From an uncultured bacterium (GTDB taxonomy: Bacteria; Bacillota; Clostridia; Oscillospirales; Oscillospiraceae), in the NCBI GenBank assembly GCA_945873205.1, contig CAMCCC010000001.1, positions 62,001-126,000 of the forward strand: a DNA stretch of 64,000 nt. Reading direction: 5' to 3'. Made by a program: the position numbers and the translations under genes. A model generated the notes under the pieces. That model did no database searches. It was not told where the DNA came from and saw only the letters and a program-made list of their open reading frames with translations. Below, piece by piece: positions 15,485 to 24,727 of this stretch (positions within the stretch are counted from its first letter, which is position 1; every line of letters starts with the position of its first letter).

Positions 15485-16693
15485 ATGGAAACCCTGCTGA
15501 TAAAAGATAAATTAGAGGACGCTGCCGGGCTGCTGCGAAGCGGCGGCCTGGTGGCGGTACCTACGGAGACGGTGTATGGTCTGGCCGGGAACGGTCTGGA
15601 TGCCGCTGCCGTGGAGAGAATATACGAAGTAAAGGACCGGCCGGCGGTAAAGCCCCTGTCCCTGATGGTGCCTGGCCCGGAGGCCATGGAAGCGTATTGC
15701 CTGGAAGTTCCGCCTGCTGCGAAATACCTGGCGGAGAAGTTCTGGCCCGGCCCCCTGACCATTGTGCTGAAGGCCAAGGGCCATATCCCGCCCATCGTTC
15801 TAGCGGGGGGGAGCACCGTGGGCCTGCGCTGCCCCCAGCACCCCATGACTCTGGAACTGCTGAAGCGGGCGGGCGTCCCTTTCGCCGCACCCTCGGCCAA
15901 TCCCTCCGGGGAGGAGAGTCCCAAGACGGCGGAGCAGGTCAGGGCTTATTTTGACGGGAAGATCGAGGCCATCGTGGACGGCGGCCCCTGCGGATTGGGT
16001 CTGGAATCCACCATCATCGATATGAGCGCCCTGCCCTATAAAATCCTGCGCCAGGGCGCACTGCCTGCGGCGGAGATTCGCGCCGCATTGGCGGAGAGCC
16101 TCCAGGTCATCGGCATCACCGGCGGCACCGGCTCCGGCAAGACCACGGCCCTGAATGTGCTGGCGGATATGGGGGCGCTGATCTTGGACTGCGACGAGAT
16201 TTATCACCAGCTTTTGCAGACGGATACCGACATGCTCTCCCAGATTGAGAGCGCTTTCCCCGGCGTTGTGACCGGCGGTGTGCTGGATCGGAAGGCCCTG
16301 GGGGCCGTAGTGTTCAGCGATGAACAGGCCCTGCAAAAGCTCAACACCATTACCCACCGCTGCGTTGACCGGGAAGTGCAGCGCCGGCTGGAGGACTTCG
16401 CCATGAGTGGAGGCAGAATTGCCGCCATTGACGCCATTGAGCTGTTCGTTGGCAACCAGGCCCGGCGCTGCCAGACCACCCTTGCCGTGCTGGCAAAGCC
16501 GGAAATTCGGGCGGAGCGTATCATGCGGCGGGACGGCATCAGCCGGGAATACGCCCTGCTGCGCATCCAGGCACAGCGGCCCGACAGTTATTTTGAGGGC
16601 CTGTGTGACCATATCCTGCGCAATGACGGCAGCCCGGAGGAATTTGAAATGGAATGTAAAAAACTGTTTAAGGAGATATTGAACCATGGATGA
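15485..16693 (+). CDS. tsaC-coaE: fusion of threonylcarbamoyl-AMP synthase (TsaC/Sua5) and dephospho-CoA kinase (CoaE)
   Basis: One 402-residue reading frame with two complete enzymes. Residues 1-205 are a YrdC/Sua5 domain (VAVPTETVYGLAGNG, KPLSLMV, FWPGPLTIVL, VPFAAPSANPSG), which makes threonylcarbamoyl-AMP from Thr, bicarbonate and ATP for t6A37 in tRNA. Residues about 207-402 are CoaE, which phosphorylates dephospho-CoA in the last CoA step; Walker A is GGTGSGKT (213-220), followed by LDCDEIYH and, near 340, a degenerate lid region with MRRDGIS. The join has practically no linker and both halves have free-standing length. The partner enzyme TsaD is encoded at 36.7 kb. The stop overlaps the next gene by 8 bases. 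Confidence 0.9.
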   Translation: METLLIKDKLEDAAGLLRSGGLVAVPTETVYGLAGNGLDAAAVERIYEVKDRPAVKPLSLMVPGPEAMEAYCLEVPPAAKYLAEKFWPGPLTIVLKAKGHIPPIVLAGGSTVGLRCPQHPMTLELLKRAGVPFAAPSANPSGEESPKTAEQVRAYFDGKIEAIVDGGPCGLGLESTIIDMSALPYKILRQGALPAAEIRAALAESLQVIGITGGTGSGKTTALNVLADMGALILDCDEIYHQLLQTDTDMLSQIESAFPGVVTGGVLDRKALGAVVFSDEQALQKLNTITHRCVDREVQRRLEDFAMSGGRIAAIDAIELFVGNQARRCQTTLAVLAKPEIRAERIMRRDGISREYALLRIQAQRPDSYFEGLCDHILRNDGSPEEFEMECKKLFKEILNHG

Positions 16694-18068
16694 TATGAGA
16701 ACCAGCCTGTTTTATGAGCAGAAGAACGGCTACGACCTGATCGGCACCGAGGAGCGCAAAACCCTGGAGGACTACTGCCTGGGCTACATGGAATTCCTGA
16801 ACAACTCCCGCACAGAGCGGGAGGCGGTGAACAACGCCATCGCCATGGCGGAGGAGCGGGGCTTTGTGGCGTACCAGCCGGGGATGGAGCTGCGTCCGGG
16901 TATGAAGCTGTACCATAACAACCGGGGTAAGGCCCTGATGCTGGCCGTCATTGGCCGCAAGGACCTGAGCCACGGCGCGGTGATTGCCGGCGCCCATGTG
17001 GATGCGCCCCGGCTGGACCTGAAGCAGATTCCCATGTATGAGTCCGATGAGATGTGCTTTTTCCGCACCCACTACTACGGCGGCATCAAGAAGTACCAGT
17101 GGGTCACCATCCCGCTGGAGCTGCACGGCGTGGTTGCCCTGAAAAACGGCGATGTGATTGACGTCAGCATCGGCCGGGAGCCGGATGAACCCAAGTTCGT
17201 CATTACCGACCTGCTGCCCCACCTGGCCGCCGACCAAATGAAAAAGACCATGTCCGAAGGCATCACCGGCGAGGGCCTGAATATCCTCATCGGCTCCGCC
17301 CCCTATGCCGACGAGGGCAAGGACCGGGTGAAGCTGGCGGTGCTGAGCATCCTCAACGACATGTATGACATTACCGAGGAGGACTTCCTCTCCGCGGAGC
17401 TGACCGCCGTCCCCGCCTTTGACGTGTGCGAGGTGGGTCTTGACCGCTCCCTCATCGGCGGCTACGGCCATGACGACCGGGTTTGCGCCTATGCGGAACT
17501 GAGGGCCATCTTCGATGTGGAGAACCCGGAGCGCACCTGCGTCTGCATCCTGGCCGACAAGGAGGAGACCGGCTCCGACGGCGTCAGCGGTATGCAGAGC
17601 GCCGCCTTTGACTGCTTCATGGAGGACCTGTGCCAGAGCCAGGGCGTGGCCCTGCGCCGCTGCTTTGAAAAGAGCTTCTGCCTTTCTGCCGACGTCAGCA
17701 ATGCCTACGATCCCCTGTACCCCGATGTGTCCGAGAAGCGCAGCGAGGCCAAGGTCAATTACGGCATGGGCATCAGCAAGTTTACCGGCGCCCGGGGCAA
17801 GTCCGGCACCAGTGACGCGTCTGCCGAGCTGGTGGCCTATCTGCGCCGGCTCTTTGCGGAGAAGGAAGTGGTCTGGCAGCTGTGCGAGCTGGGCAAGGTG
17901 GACCAGGGCGGCGGCGGCACCATCGCCATGTTCATGGCCAACCGAAACATTGACACCATTGATGCCGGCGTTCCGGTACTGAGTATGCACGCCCCCTTTG
18001 AAGTGGTGGCAAAATTTGACTGCTACATGACCTACAAGGGCGTTCTGGCGGCCTACAGCGACAAATAA
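16686..18068 (+). CDS. M18 family aminopeptidase
   Basis: A 460-residue zinc aminopeptidase of the M18 (aspartyl aminopeptidase/aminopeptidase I) family, probably a cytoplasmic tetrahedral dodecamer that trims N-terminal residues from peptides. Metal and catalytic motifs are GAHVDAPRLDLK near residue 100, LADKEETGSDGVSG near 295 with the Glu-Glu pair, and the C-terminal LSMHAPFEVVAKFDCY with the last metal His. Length is normal. Its start overlaps the end of the tsaC-coaE gene by 8 bases, so prfA, tsaC-coaE and this gene form one operon, closed by a terminator. Confidence 0.93.
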   Translation: MDDMRTSLFYEQKNGYDLIGTEERKTLEDYCLGYMEFLNNSRTEREAVNNAIAMAEERGFVAYQPGMELRPGMKLYHNNRGKALMLAVIGRKDLSHGAVIAGAHVDAPRLDLKQIPMYESDEMCFFRTHYYGGIKKYQWVTIPLELHGVVALKNGDVIDVSIGREPDEPKFVITDLLPHLAADQMKKTMSEGITGEGLNILIGSAPYADEGKDRVKLAVLSILNDMYDITEEDFLSAELTAVPAFDVCEVGLDRSLIGGYGHDDRVCAYAELRAIFDVENPERTCVCILADKEETGSDGVSGMQSAAFDCFMEDLCQSQGVALRRCFEKSFCLSADVSNAYDPLYPDVSEKRSEAKVNYGMGISKFTGARGKSGTSDASAELVAYLRRLFAEKEVVWQLCELGKVDQGGGGTIAMFMANRNIDTIDAGVPVLSMHAPFEVVAKFDCYMTYKGVLAAYSDK

Positions 18069-18077
18069 TGCGAACAT

Positions 18078-18108
18078 ACCCAGGAACCGGCCGGCTCCTG
18101 GGTTTTTC
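18078..18108 (+). terminator. intrinsic terminator after the M18 aminopeptidase gene
   Basis: ACCCAGGA / TCCTGGGT stem around a GC-rich 10-nt loop, followed by TTTTTCTT. Confidence 0.8.
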
Positions 18109-18145
18109 TTCCGCCTTTCGGGTACAATAACTGAGAGGTGATCGT

Positions 18146-18790
18146 GTGGAAGAAATCAAGGAATTTGGCGCCTGCAAAAAGGGGAGCATCCAGTGCCTGA
18201 CCATTGTGGGCCAGATTGAGGGCCACCAGGTGCTGCCGGAGGATACCAAGGCCACCAAGTATGAGCATATTCTGCCCCTGATCGCGGCGGTGGAGGAAAC
18301 GCCGGAAATTAACGGCCTGCTGGTTCTGCTCAACACCATGGGCGGCGATGTGGAGGCGGGGCTTGCCATCGCCGAACTGATCGCCGGGATGAAAAAGCCC
18401 ACCGTTTCTCTGGTGCTGGGCGGGGGCCACTCCATCGGTGTGCCCCTGGCGGTGGCGGCAAAGCGCAGCATGATTGCGCCCTCGGCGGCCATGACCATCC
18501 ACCCGGTGCGGGTCAACGGTCTGGTCATCGGCGTGCCCCAGACCTATCACTATTTTTCCCGCATCCAGGAGCGGATCATTGCCTTCGTAACGGACCACTC
18601 CCGCATCAGCCGGGAGGATTATATGAAATACATGAACAACACCGATGAACTGGCCAATGACGTGGGCAGCGTCATCTACGGCCAGGAGGCGGTGGACAGT
18701 GGCCTGATCGACCAGCTGGGCACCCTCTCTGACGCCCTGACCTACCTGCATGGGGAGATCGACAAGGAAAAAGGGAACACGGAAGCATAG
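18146..18790 (+). CDS. tepA: ClpP-class serine protease TepA (translocation-enhancing protein)
   Basis: A 214-residue member of the ClpP/crotonase-fold protease class. The start is GTG at 18146 behind GAGAGGTGATC. The nucleophile motif is GHSIG near residue 95 and the presumed catalytic His is in MTIHPVR near 115; the oxyanion-type glycines in NTMGGDVEAG are also present. B. subtilis TepA (YmfB) is linked to protein export, but its substrate is not well defined. The gene lies just upstream of uppP and ftsK; in B. subtilis the ortholog likewise sits near spoIIIE/ftsK. It is separated from uppP by a hairpin. Confidence 0.87.
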   Translation: MEEIKEFGACKKGSIQCLTIVGQIEGHQVLPEDTKATKYEHILPLIAAVEETPEINGLLVLLNTMGGDVEAGLAIAELIAGMKKPTVSLVLGGGHSIGVPLAVAAKRSMIAPSAAMTIHPVRVNGLVIGVPQTYHYFSRIQERIIAFVTDHSRISREDYMKYMNNTDELANDVGSVIYGQEAVDSGLIDQLGTLSDALTYLHGEIDKEKGNTEA

Positions 18791-18791
18791 T

Positions 18792-18818
18792 ATGCGGGGG
18801 AAACTGCCCCCGCATTTG
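18792..18818 (+). terminator. candidate terminator after tepA
   Basis: A perfect 9-bp stem ATGCGGGGG / CCCCCGCAT with a 6-nt loop, followed only by TTGCC, so termination may be partial. Confidence 0.55.
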
Positions 18819-18832
18819 CCGTTCTGTAAGTC

Positions 18833-18861
18833 TTGTTTTTCACATAAAAATGTGGTAATAT
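18833..18861 (+). promoter_or_regulatory. possible promoter for uppP
   Basis: TTGTTT, 17 bases, TAATAT. The spacer contains the small inverted repeat CACAT-AAAA-ATGTG. Hexamers are only fair matches. Confidence 0.35.
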
Positions 18862-18893
18862 ATAGTTTATGATTACCATGGGGGTATGTGTCA

Positions 18894-19721
18894 ATGAGCA
18901 TTTGGAACGCGGTTCTGCTGGGACTTGTACAGGGGATCGCTGAATTTCTGCCCATCTCCAGTTCGGGGCATCTTTCCATCGTGAATAACCTTTTCAAAAT
19001 GTCCAACGATGGGCATATGTTTTTTGATGTTCTGCTGCACCTGGGCACCTTCATTTCCATCCTCATCGTGTACTGGCAGGATCTGAAGGAAATGGTTTAT
19101 GAAGTTCTTTCCTTTGTCAATGTGGGCCCCCTGGCCGGGCAGCCACGGGAGCATTATCCCATGGCGCGGATGTTTCTGATGATCGTGGTGGCCACGCTGC
19201 CCCTGTTTCTGGTGCTGCCCATCAATGATAAGCTGGAGACACTGTATTACAGCAATGTGTTCATCGGCATTGCCATCATCCTTACCGGCTGTATGCTCTA
19301 TGTGGCTGACCGGATGAAGCCGGGGAAAAAGACGGAACGGAACATGACCATGCTGGACGCGCTGATCATCGGCCTTTGCCAGTGTGTGGCCACCATTCCC
19401 GGCCTGTCCCGTTCCGGCACCACCATCACCGCCGGCATCGCCACCGGTCTGCGCCGGGACTACGCGGTGAAGTTCTCCTTCCTGATGTCCCTGCCTGCGG
19501 TACTGGGGGCCAACCTCCTCAGCCTGGTGAAGGCCGTAGGGGAGGGGGTTGACTGGGCCAGCGTCCCCGCCTACCTAGTGGGCATGCTGGTGGCTATGGT
19601 CTCCGGCATCGCCTCCATCAGCCTGCTGAAATACATAAGCGTCAAGGGCCGTTTCGGCGGCTTCGCCTACTACTGCTGGGTCATGGGCGTGCTGTCCATC
19701 GTCCTGTCCATGATATTCTGA
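18894..19721 (+). CDS. uppP: undecaprenyl-diphosphate phosphatase
   Basis: Recycles undecaprenyl pyrophosphate to the monophosphate carrier for cell-wall synthesis, and is often associated with bacitracin resistance. The 275-residue integral membrane protein has the BacA/UppP signatures QGIAEFLPISSSGHL near residue 14 and PGLSRSGTTI near 165, the latter with the catalytic Arg region. The GTG at 18888 is too close to the GGGGG site; the ATG at 18894 is 9 bases from it and preferred. ftsK follows 34 bases later. Confidence 0.95.
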   Translation: MSIWNAVLLGLVQGIAEFLPISSSGHLSIVNNLFKMSNDGHMFFDVLLHLGTFISILIVYWQDLKEMVYEVLSFVNVGPLAGQPREHYPMARMFLMIVVATLPLFLVLPINDKLETLYYSNVFIGIAIILTGCMLYVADRMKPGKKTERNMTMLDALIIGLCQCVATIPGLSRSGTTITAGIATGLRRDYAVKFSFLMSLPAVLGANLLSLVKAVGEGVDWASVPAYLVGMLVAMVSGIASISLLKYISVKGRFGGFAYYCWVMGVLSIVLSMIF

Positions 19722-19755
19722 GATACACCCAAAAGCCAAAGAAAGGAACCATTCC

Positions 19756-22452
19756 ATGGCACAATCCAAGAAAAACTCCACTGCGAGCAAGAATAAAAGC
19801 AAAACCAACAGCAAGAGCAAGGCAAACAGCAAGCCGGTGAACACCGCTCCCCCGGAGGAGCCGGTGCTTCCCATCCGGCGGGAGCTGTGCGCGGTGTTGT
19901 TCCTGTTTCTGGCGGTGTTTATCGCCATCAGCTATTTTAAGCCGGAGGGCAGCTTTATCCTCTTCTTTGCCAACCTGATCAAGGGCCTGGTGGGCTGGGG
20001 CTATTGGCTGTGTGCCGCCGCCTTTTTGCTGGTGGCGGTGATCCTGGGCTTCCACCGGGGCCGCCCGGTGATGCTGCGCAGCATCTGTGCCCTGCTGCTG
20101 CCGGTGCTGCTGGCTGCGATCTTGAGCCTGGTGCTGTATGAGCCGCCTTTTCAGGCAAAATTTGACCTGAAGCTCACCACCGGGCAGCTGTTTGAATCCG
20201 GCCAGTATCTGGAATCGGCCGGTGTTCTGGGCGGCCTGCTGGCCATGGGGCTGGAAATGGCCTTCAGCATCTATGGCGCGTTGCCGGTGCTGGCGGTGGC
20301 CTTTGTCGCCTGCGCCATCTGCGCCTTCAGCAAGAGTTTCAAGAAGGTGGCCCAGCAGGTGAAAATCCGGGCCACGGCGCCCTATGACCCGTCCATGTAC
20401 GAGGACTCCCTGGCCCCCGTGGGCGCCGTTACCGGGAAGATTCCGCCGGCCGAGGCAAAGAAGATCCAGCGTATCGCCCGCAGCTCCGTCATGGATATCC
20501 CCCTGGGGGATGAGGATGACGACTTCATTCTCAGAGAAAGAGGCGGGGCAGAACCCGTTGCCGAGCCGGTGAAGCCTGCCCGCAAGGCCGACAAGGTGAA
20601 GCCGGAGAAGAAATCCGCCGGGAAAAAGGCCGAAAAGCAGGATGCCAAGGATGCTCCCGGTAAAAAGACCGCCATCATCCATGAGCCGTCCCTGGGCCCC
20701 ACAGAGGATACAATGCCCCTGACGCCGGAGGAAGCGGCCGCCATTGCCGATGTGGTCACAGCGGTGCAGCAGGAGGAACGGGAGAATCTGAAGCCCATCA
20801 CCATGAGCGGCGAAATCTCGGACCCACCCAGGAGCCGCAAGGCCATCAAGGCGGAGGTCAATGCCGAGGCCCAGGCCGTGGCACAGGCCATATCCGCCGC
20901 CGGGGAGCAGGGCGATTACGAGTTCCCGCCGGTGTCCCTGCTGCGCAGCGGCACCGCCGCCGCCATCGACGCCCGGGACGAGATTGCCGTGAACCGGGCA
21001 AGACTGGAGGGAGCCATCCGCAGCTTTGGCATCAACGCCTCTATCGTCAATGTCACCCGGGGCCCCACAGTCACCCGGTACGATATCGAACTGGAGCAGG
21101 GGGTCAAGCTGGCCCGGGTCACCAACCTGGCCGGGGACCTGGCCCTGGCTCTGGGCGTGATCAACGTGCGTATTGCGCCCATCCCGGATAAAATCTCCAC
21201 CGTGGGTATCGAGGTGCCCAATAAGATCGTCAGCACCGTCTACCTGCGGGATATTATCGAGTCGCCCCAGTTCACCGGCGCCAAATCCAAGCTCAGCTTT
21301 GCTTTGGGTAAAGATATTGGCGGCCAGTGCGTGGTGGGCAACATCGCAAAGCTGCCCCATATGCTCATTGCCGGCACCACCGGCTCCGGCAAGTCCGTGT
21401 GCATGAACTCCCTGATCCTTAGCCTGCTGTATAAGGCCCGGCCGGATGAGGTACGGCTTATCATGATCGACCCCAAGATGGTGGAGCTGGGCGTCTATAA
21501 CGGCATCCCCCACCTGTATGTGCCCGTGGTTACCGACCCCAAGAAAGCCGCCGGTGCGCTGCAATGGTCCGTTGTGGAAATGCTGAAACGCTACCGCCTG
21601 TTTTCTGAAATCGGCGTCCGTGACCTGGAAAGCTACAACAAGCACTGTCTGGAGACCGGGGAACAGACCATGCCCCAGGTGGTCATCGTCATTGATGAGC
21701 TGGCAGACCTGATGCTGGTGGCCTCCAAGGAAGTGGAGGAGAGCATCTGCCGCGTGGCCCAGATGGGCCGCGCCGCCGGTATGCACCTGATCATCGCCAC
21801 CCAGCGTCCCTCTGCCGATGTGATCACCGGCCTGATGAAGGCCAACATCCCCTCCCGCATTGCCTTTGCCGTCTCCTCCGCCATGGAAAGCCGCATCATC
21901 CTTGACCAGGCCGGGGCGGAGAAGCTGGTGGGTATGGGCGATATGCTCTTTTCGCCGGTGGGCTGCGGCAAGCCCACCCGTATTCAGGGCGCTTTTGTCT
22001 CCGACGAAGAACGGGAAGAGGTTATCCAGTTCATCAAGGAGGGCGCCGGCGAAACCAACCAGAACAGCGAGATCGAGGAATACATGAACAAGGCTGCCGA
22101 GGGCAAGGATGCCCATGACAGCGGCAAGGACAGCCACGAGGACGGTCCCGCCGGCAGCTTTGACGAGATGCTGCCCCAGGCGGTGGAAGTGGTGCTGGAG
22201 ACCAAAGCCTGCTCCGTGTCCATGCTCCAGCGCCGGGTGAAGCTGGGATATTCCCGTGCCGCCCGGATCGTTGACCAGATGGAGGAACTGGGTATCGTGG
22301 GCCCCTATGAGGGGGCCAAGCCCCGGCAGGTCATCATTGACCGGGAGGGCTGGATGAACATTCAGCGGAGCCTGGGCCTGATCGCCGGCGAGGGCCCACT
22401 GCTGCCGGTGGACAGCGCCGCCCGCGATTATGCCACGGACGGAGAAATTTAA
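19756..22452 (+). CDS. ftsK: DNA translocase FtsK/SpoIIIE
   Basis: An 898-residue septal DNA pump that clears chromosomes from the division septum and, in spore formers, moves DNA into the forespore. A lysine-rich N-terminus precedes about four membrane helices (residues about 35-190), then a charged linker (about 230-380). The RecA-like motor follows, with Walker A GTTGSGKS near residue 540, the IMIDPKMVELGVYNG motif and Walker B VIVIDELADLM. The C-terminal gamma domain (about 800-870, with RRVKLGYSRAARIVDQME) recognises orienting DNA motifs. The sequence does not tell FtsK from SpoIIIE. A small hairpin separates it from mrnC. Confidence 0.95.
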   Translation: MAQSKKNSTASKNKSKTNSKSKANSKPVNTAPPEEPVLPIRRELCAVLFLFLAVFIAISYFKPEGSFILFFANLIKGLVGWGYWLCAAAFLLVAVILGFHRGRPVMLRSICALLLPVLLAAILSLVLYEPPFQAKFDLKLTTGQLFESGQYLESAGVLGGLLAMGLEMAFSIYGALPVLAVAFVACAICAFSKSFKKVAQQVKIRATAPYDPSMYEDSLAPVGAVTGKIPPAEAKKIQRIARSSVMDIPLGDEDDDFILRERGGAEPVAEPVKPARKADKVKPEKKSAGKKAEKQDAKDAPGKKTAIIHEPSLGPTEDTMPLTPEEAAAIADVVTAVQQEERENLKPITMSGEISDPPRSRKAIKAEVNAEAQAVAQAISAAGEQGDYEFPPVSLLRSGTAAAIDARDEIAVNRARLEGAIRSFGINASIVNVTRGPTVTRYDIELEQGVKLARVTNLAGDLALALGVINVRIAPIPDKISTVGIEVPNKIVSTVYLRDIIESPQFTGAKSKLSFALGKDIGGQCVVGNIAKLPHMLIAGTTGSGKSVCMNSLILSLLYKARPDEVRLIMIDPKMVELGVYNGIPHLYVPVVTDPKKAAGALQWSVVEMLKRYRLFSEIGVRDLESYNKHCLETGEQTMPQVVIVIDELADLMLVASKEVEESICRVAQMGRAAGMHLIIATQRPSADVITGLMKANIPSRIAFAVSSAMESRIILDQAGAEKLVGMGDMLFSPVGCGKPTRIQGAFVSDEEREEVIQFIKEGAGETNQNSEIEEYMNKAAEGKDAHDSGKDSHEDGPAGSFDEMLPQAVEVVLETKACSVSMLQRRVKLGYSRAARIVDQMEELGIVGPYEGAKPRQVIIDREGWMNIQRSLGLIAGEGPLLPVDSAARDYATDGEI

Positions 22453-22462
22453 TGCAAAGGAG

Positions 22463-22494
22463 CTGCAGGGCGTGGGTAACGCCCTGTAGTTTTA
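22463..22494 (+). terminator. hairpin between ftsK and mrnC
   Basis: CTGCAGGGCG / CGCCCTGTAG stem with one wobble pair and a 7-nt loop, followed by TTTTAGG. The weak U-tract suggests partial termination only; the mrnC ribosome site begins right after it. Confidence 0.5.
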
Positions 22495-22503
22495 GGTGAA
22501 AAC

Positions 22504-22914
22504 ATGACAGGATTCTTTCCTCAAATGACTGCCCGGGAGGCCAACAGCATCAGTATGCTGGGGCTTGCCCATGTGGGCGACGCGGTATATGAGCTGCTGA
22601 TCCGCAGTATGCTCTGCCAGCAGGGCCACTCCGCCGTGGGTGACCTGCACCGCAGCACCGTCACCCTGGTGCGGGCGGAAGCCCAGGCCCAGGCCATGGC
22701 ACTGCTGGTGGACATGCTGGATGAGGAGGAGCTGGCCGTATATAAGCGGGGCCGTAACACCCGGGTCAACTCCGTCCCCAAGCACGCGGACCTGAGCCAG
22801 TACCACGCCGCCACCGGCCTGGAGGCGCTGTTCGGCTGGCTGTACTTACAGGGGAAGCTGGAGCGGATCAACCAGCTTTTCAACGCAATTATGGAGAACA
22901 ACAATGCCACTTGA
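22504..22914 (+). CDS. mrnC: Mini-ribonuclease III
   Basis: A 136-residue RNase III catalytic domain with no double-stranded RNA-binding domain, the defining trait of Mini-III, which trims the ends of 23S rRNA precursor. The motif LAHVGDAVYELLIRS near residue 20 holds the metal-binding Asp, and GLEALFGWLYL near 105 supplies the second acidic site. In B. subtilis the gene lies next to cysS; here it is between ftsK and rqcH. Its 3' end overlaps the rqcH start by 11 bases, coupling rRNA maturation and ribosome rescue genes. Confidence 0.93.
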   Translation: MTGFFPQMTAREANSISMLGLAHVGDAVYELLIRSMLCQQGHSAVGDLHRSTVTLVRAEAQAQAMALLVDMLDEEELAVYKRGRNTRVNSVPKHADLSQYHAATGLEALFGWLYLQGKLERINQLFNAIMENNNAT

Positions 22915-24625
22915 CGCCATATACCTCTCAGCCCTGACGGCTGAGCTGAAAGAGAAACTGGAGGGCGGCCGGATCGACAAGGTGCAGCAGCCGGAGCGGG
23001 ACATGCTGCTGCTGTCCCTGCGCGCAAAAGGGGAGAACTTGCGCCTGCTGCTGGCGGCAGGCACCGGCAATGCCCGGGTGCACCTGACGGAGAGCAGCTT
23101 TGAGAACCCGGCGGAGCCGCCCATGTTCTGCATGCTGCTGCGCAAACACCTGGTTGGTGCCCGCATCACTGCCGTCTGTCAGCCGGACTATGAGCGGCTG
23201 CTGATGATTAAGCTGGAATGCCATGACGAGATGGGTTTCGCCTGCCAGAAAAAGCTGGTGGCGGAAATGATTGGCCGCAGCGCCAACGTCATCCTGGTGG
23301 ACGGCGAAGGGCGGATTGTGGACTGCATGCGCCGGATGGATTTCGGCGGGGATGCCCAGCGCAGGATGCTGCCGGGCATGATCTACCGCCTGCCGCCCCG
23401 GCAGGAAAAGCCGCCTCTGCTGGAGACGAACAGTGCCCAGCGGCAGGCAATGATTGCCGGGGCGGACCGGCAGCAAAGCCCGGATAAGTGGCTGCTGAAC
23501 AGCTTTGCCGGCCTGTCGCCCCTGGTCTGCCGGGAGCTGGCCCACCGCTGCGGCGGCAGCTATGACACCCTGCCGGAATTGCTGGACGCCTTTGTGGACA
23601 GCGTGCAGGCCGGGGATCTGCGCCCCTGTATTTTGTATGAGGACGGCAAGCCCCGGGACTTTAGCTTCATGCCCATCAGCCAGTACGGTCCGGCCGTCGG
23701 CTGCCGGGAAGAGGAGAGCTTTTCCAAGCTGCTGGACAGCTTCTATTCCCAGCGGGACCGGGCGGAGCAGCAGCGCCGCCGCAGCCACCAGCTGTTCAAA
23801 ACCGTCCGCACCATTCGGGACCGAATCCAGCGGAAGCTGGCCAGCCAGACCGAGGAGCTGCGCCGCACCGAGGACAGGGACGAAGTACGCAAGACGGCGG
23901 AGTTGGTGACGGCCAATATCTACCGCATCAAAAAAGGGGATCGGACGCTGGAATGTGTGGATTATTACGACCCGGAATGTCCCACCATCCGCATTGCCCT
24001 TGACCCGCTGAAAACACCCCAGCAGAACGCAGCGGCTCTCTTTAAGGAATATAACAAGCTGAAGGCAGCCCGTTCTCATTTGACCGGCCTGATCGAAGAA
24101 GGGGAGCGCCAGCTGGACTATCTCAACAGTGTGCTGGAATTGCTGAGCCTTTCGGAGACGGAAAAGGATATTTCCGATATCCGCCGGGAGCTGATTGCCA
24201 CCGGCTATCTCCGCAAACAGGGCGGAACCAAGGCAGACCGGAGCAAAGCCCAGGCTCCCTGGCGCTTTGTCACCGATGACGGCTTTGAGGTGCTGGCAGG
24301 CCGCAGCAATGTGCAGAACGATGAACTCACCACCAGGACCGGCCGGCGCACCGACTATTGGTTCCACACCCAGCGGCTCCACGGCAGCCATGTGATCCTG
24401 CGCTGCAACGGCATGGGGCCCACGGAATTGGCCATCGCCCAGGCGGCAACCATCGCGGCCTATTACTCCCAGGGCCGGGAGGGCGGCAAGGTCCCGGTGG
24501 ACTATACCATGCTCCGCTTTGTGCGTAAGCCTTCCGGCGCTCTGCCCGGCAAGGTGATCTATACCGATTACAAGACCATTATGACCGAGGCGGACGAAGC
24601 GCTGGTAAGGCATTTGAAAAAGTAA
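22904..24625 (+). CDS. rqcH: RqcH / NFACT-family ribosome quality control factor
   Basis: The bacterial Rqc2/NEMF homolog binds obstructed 50S subunits with tRNA-Ala and adds alanine tails that mark stalled peptides for degradation. The 573-residue protein has an NFACT-N domain (1-about 200), helix-hairpin-helix and coiled-coil segments (about 270-430) and the C-terminal NFACT-R domain (about 445-573, with GRSNVQNDELTTR and YWFHTQRLHGSHVIL). The position matching the Asp97-Arg98 pair described for B. subtilis reads Glu97-Arg98. Older annotation calls this family fibronectin-binding protein A. It overlaps mrnC by 11 bases. Confidence 0.93.
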   Translation: MPLDAIYLSALTAELKEKLEGGRIDKVQQPERDMLLLSLRAKGENLRLLLAAGTGNARVHLTESSFENPAEPPMFCMLLRKHLVGARITAVCQPDYERLLMIKLECHDEMGFACQKKLVAEMIGRSANVILVDGEGRIVDCMRRMDFGGDAQRRMLPGMIYRLPPRQEKPPLLETNSAQRQAMIAGADRQQSPDKWLLNSFAGLSPLVCRELAHRCGGSYDTLPELLDAFVDSVQAGDLRPCILYEDGKPRDFSFMPISQYGPAVGCREEESFSKLLDSFYSQRDRAEQQRRRSHQLFKTVRTIRDRIQRKLASQTEELRRTEDRDEVRKTAELVTANIYRIKKGDRTLECVDYYDPECPTIRIALDPLKTPQQNAAALFKEYNKLKAARSHLTGLIEEGERQLDYLNSVLELLSLSETEKDISDIRRELIATGYLRKQGGTKADRSKAQAPWRFVTDDGFEVLAGRSNVQNDELTTRTGRRTDYWFHTQRLHGSHVILRCNGMGPTELAIAQAATIAAYYSQGREGGKVPVDYTMLRFVRKPSGALPGKVIYTDYKTIMTEADEALVRHLKK

Positions 24626-24727
24626 TCTTTCCCCTCGGCAATCGGTTTCTACCAACAGGAATAGTCGCTTTTTTGACAACTTCAAAAATTTGTATAATCT
24701 GTCAGGTGGCTTTAGTCATACTGCTGG

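Noticed and set aside
19681-22137. Long minus-strand ORFs opposite known genes (818 codons opposite ftsK; also 34207-36288, 41067-42995, 31717-33435, 22928-24685, 11627-12982, 8051-9352, 16668-18077)
   Set aside because: They mirror strong genes. GC-rich codon use on the sense strand avoids codons that read as stops on the other strand; the translations are His/Gly/Ala-rich low-information sequence with no domain or ribosome site.
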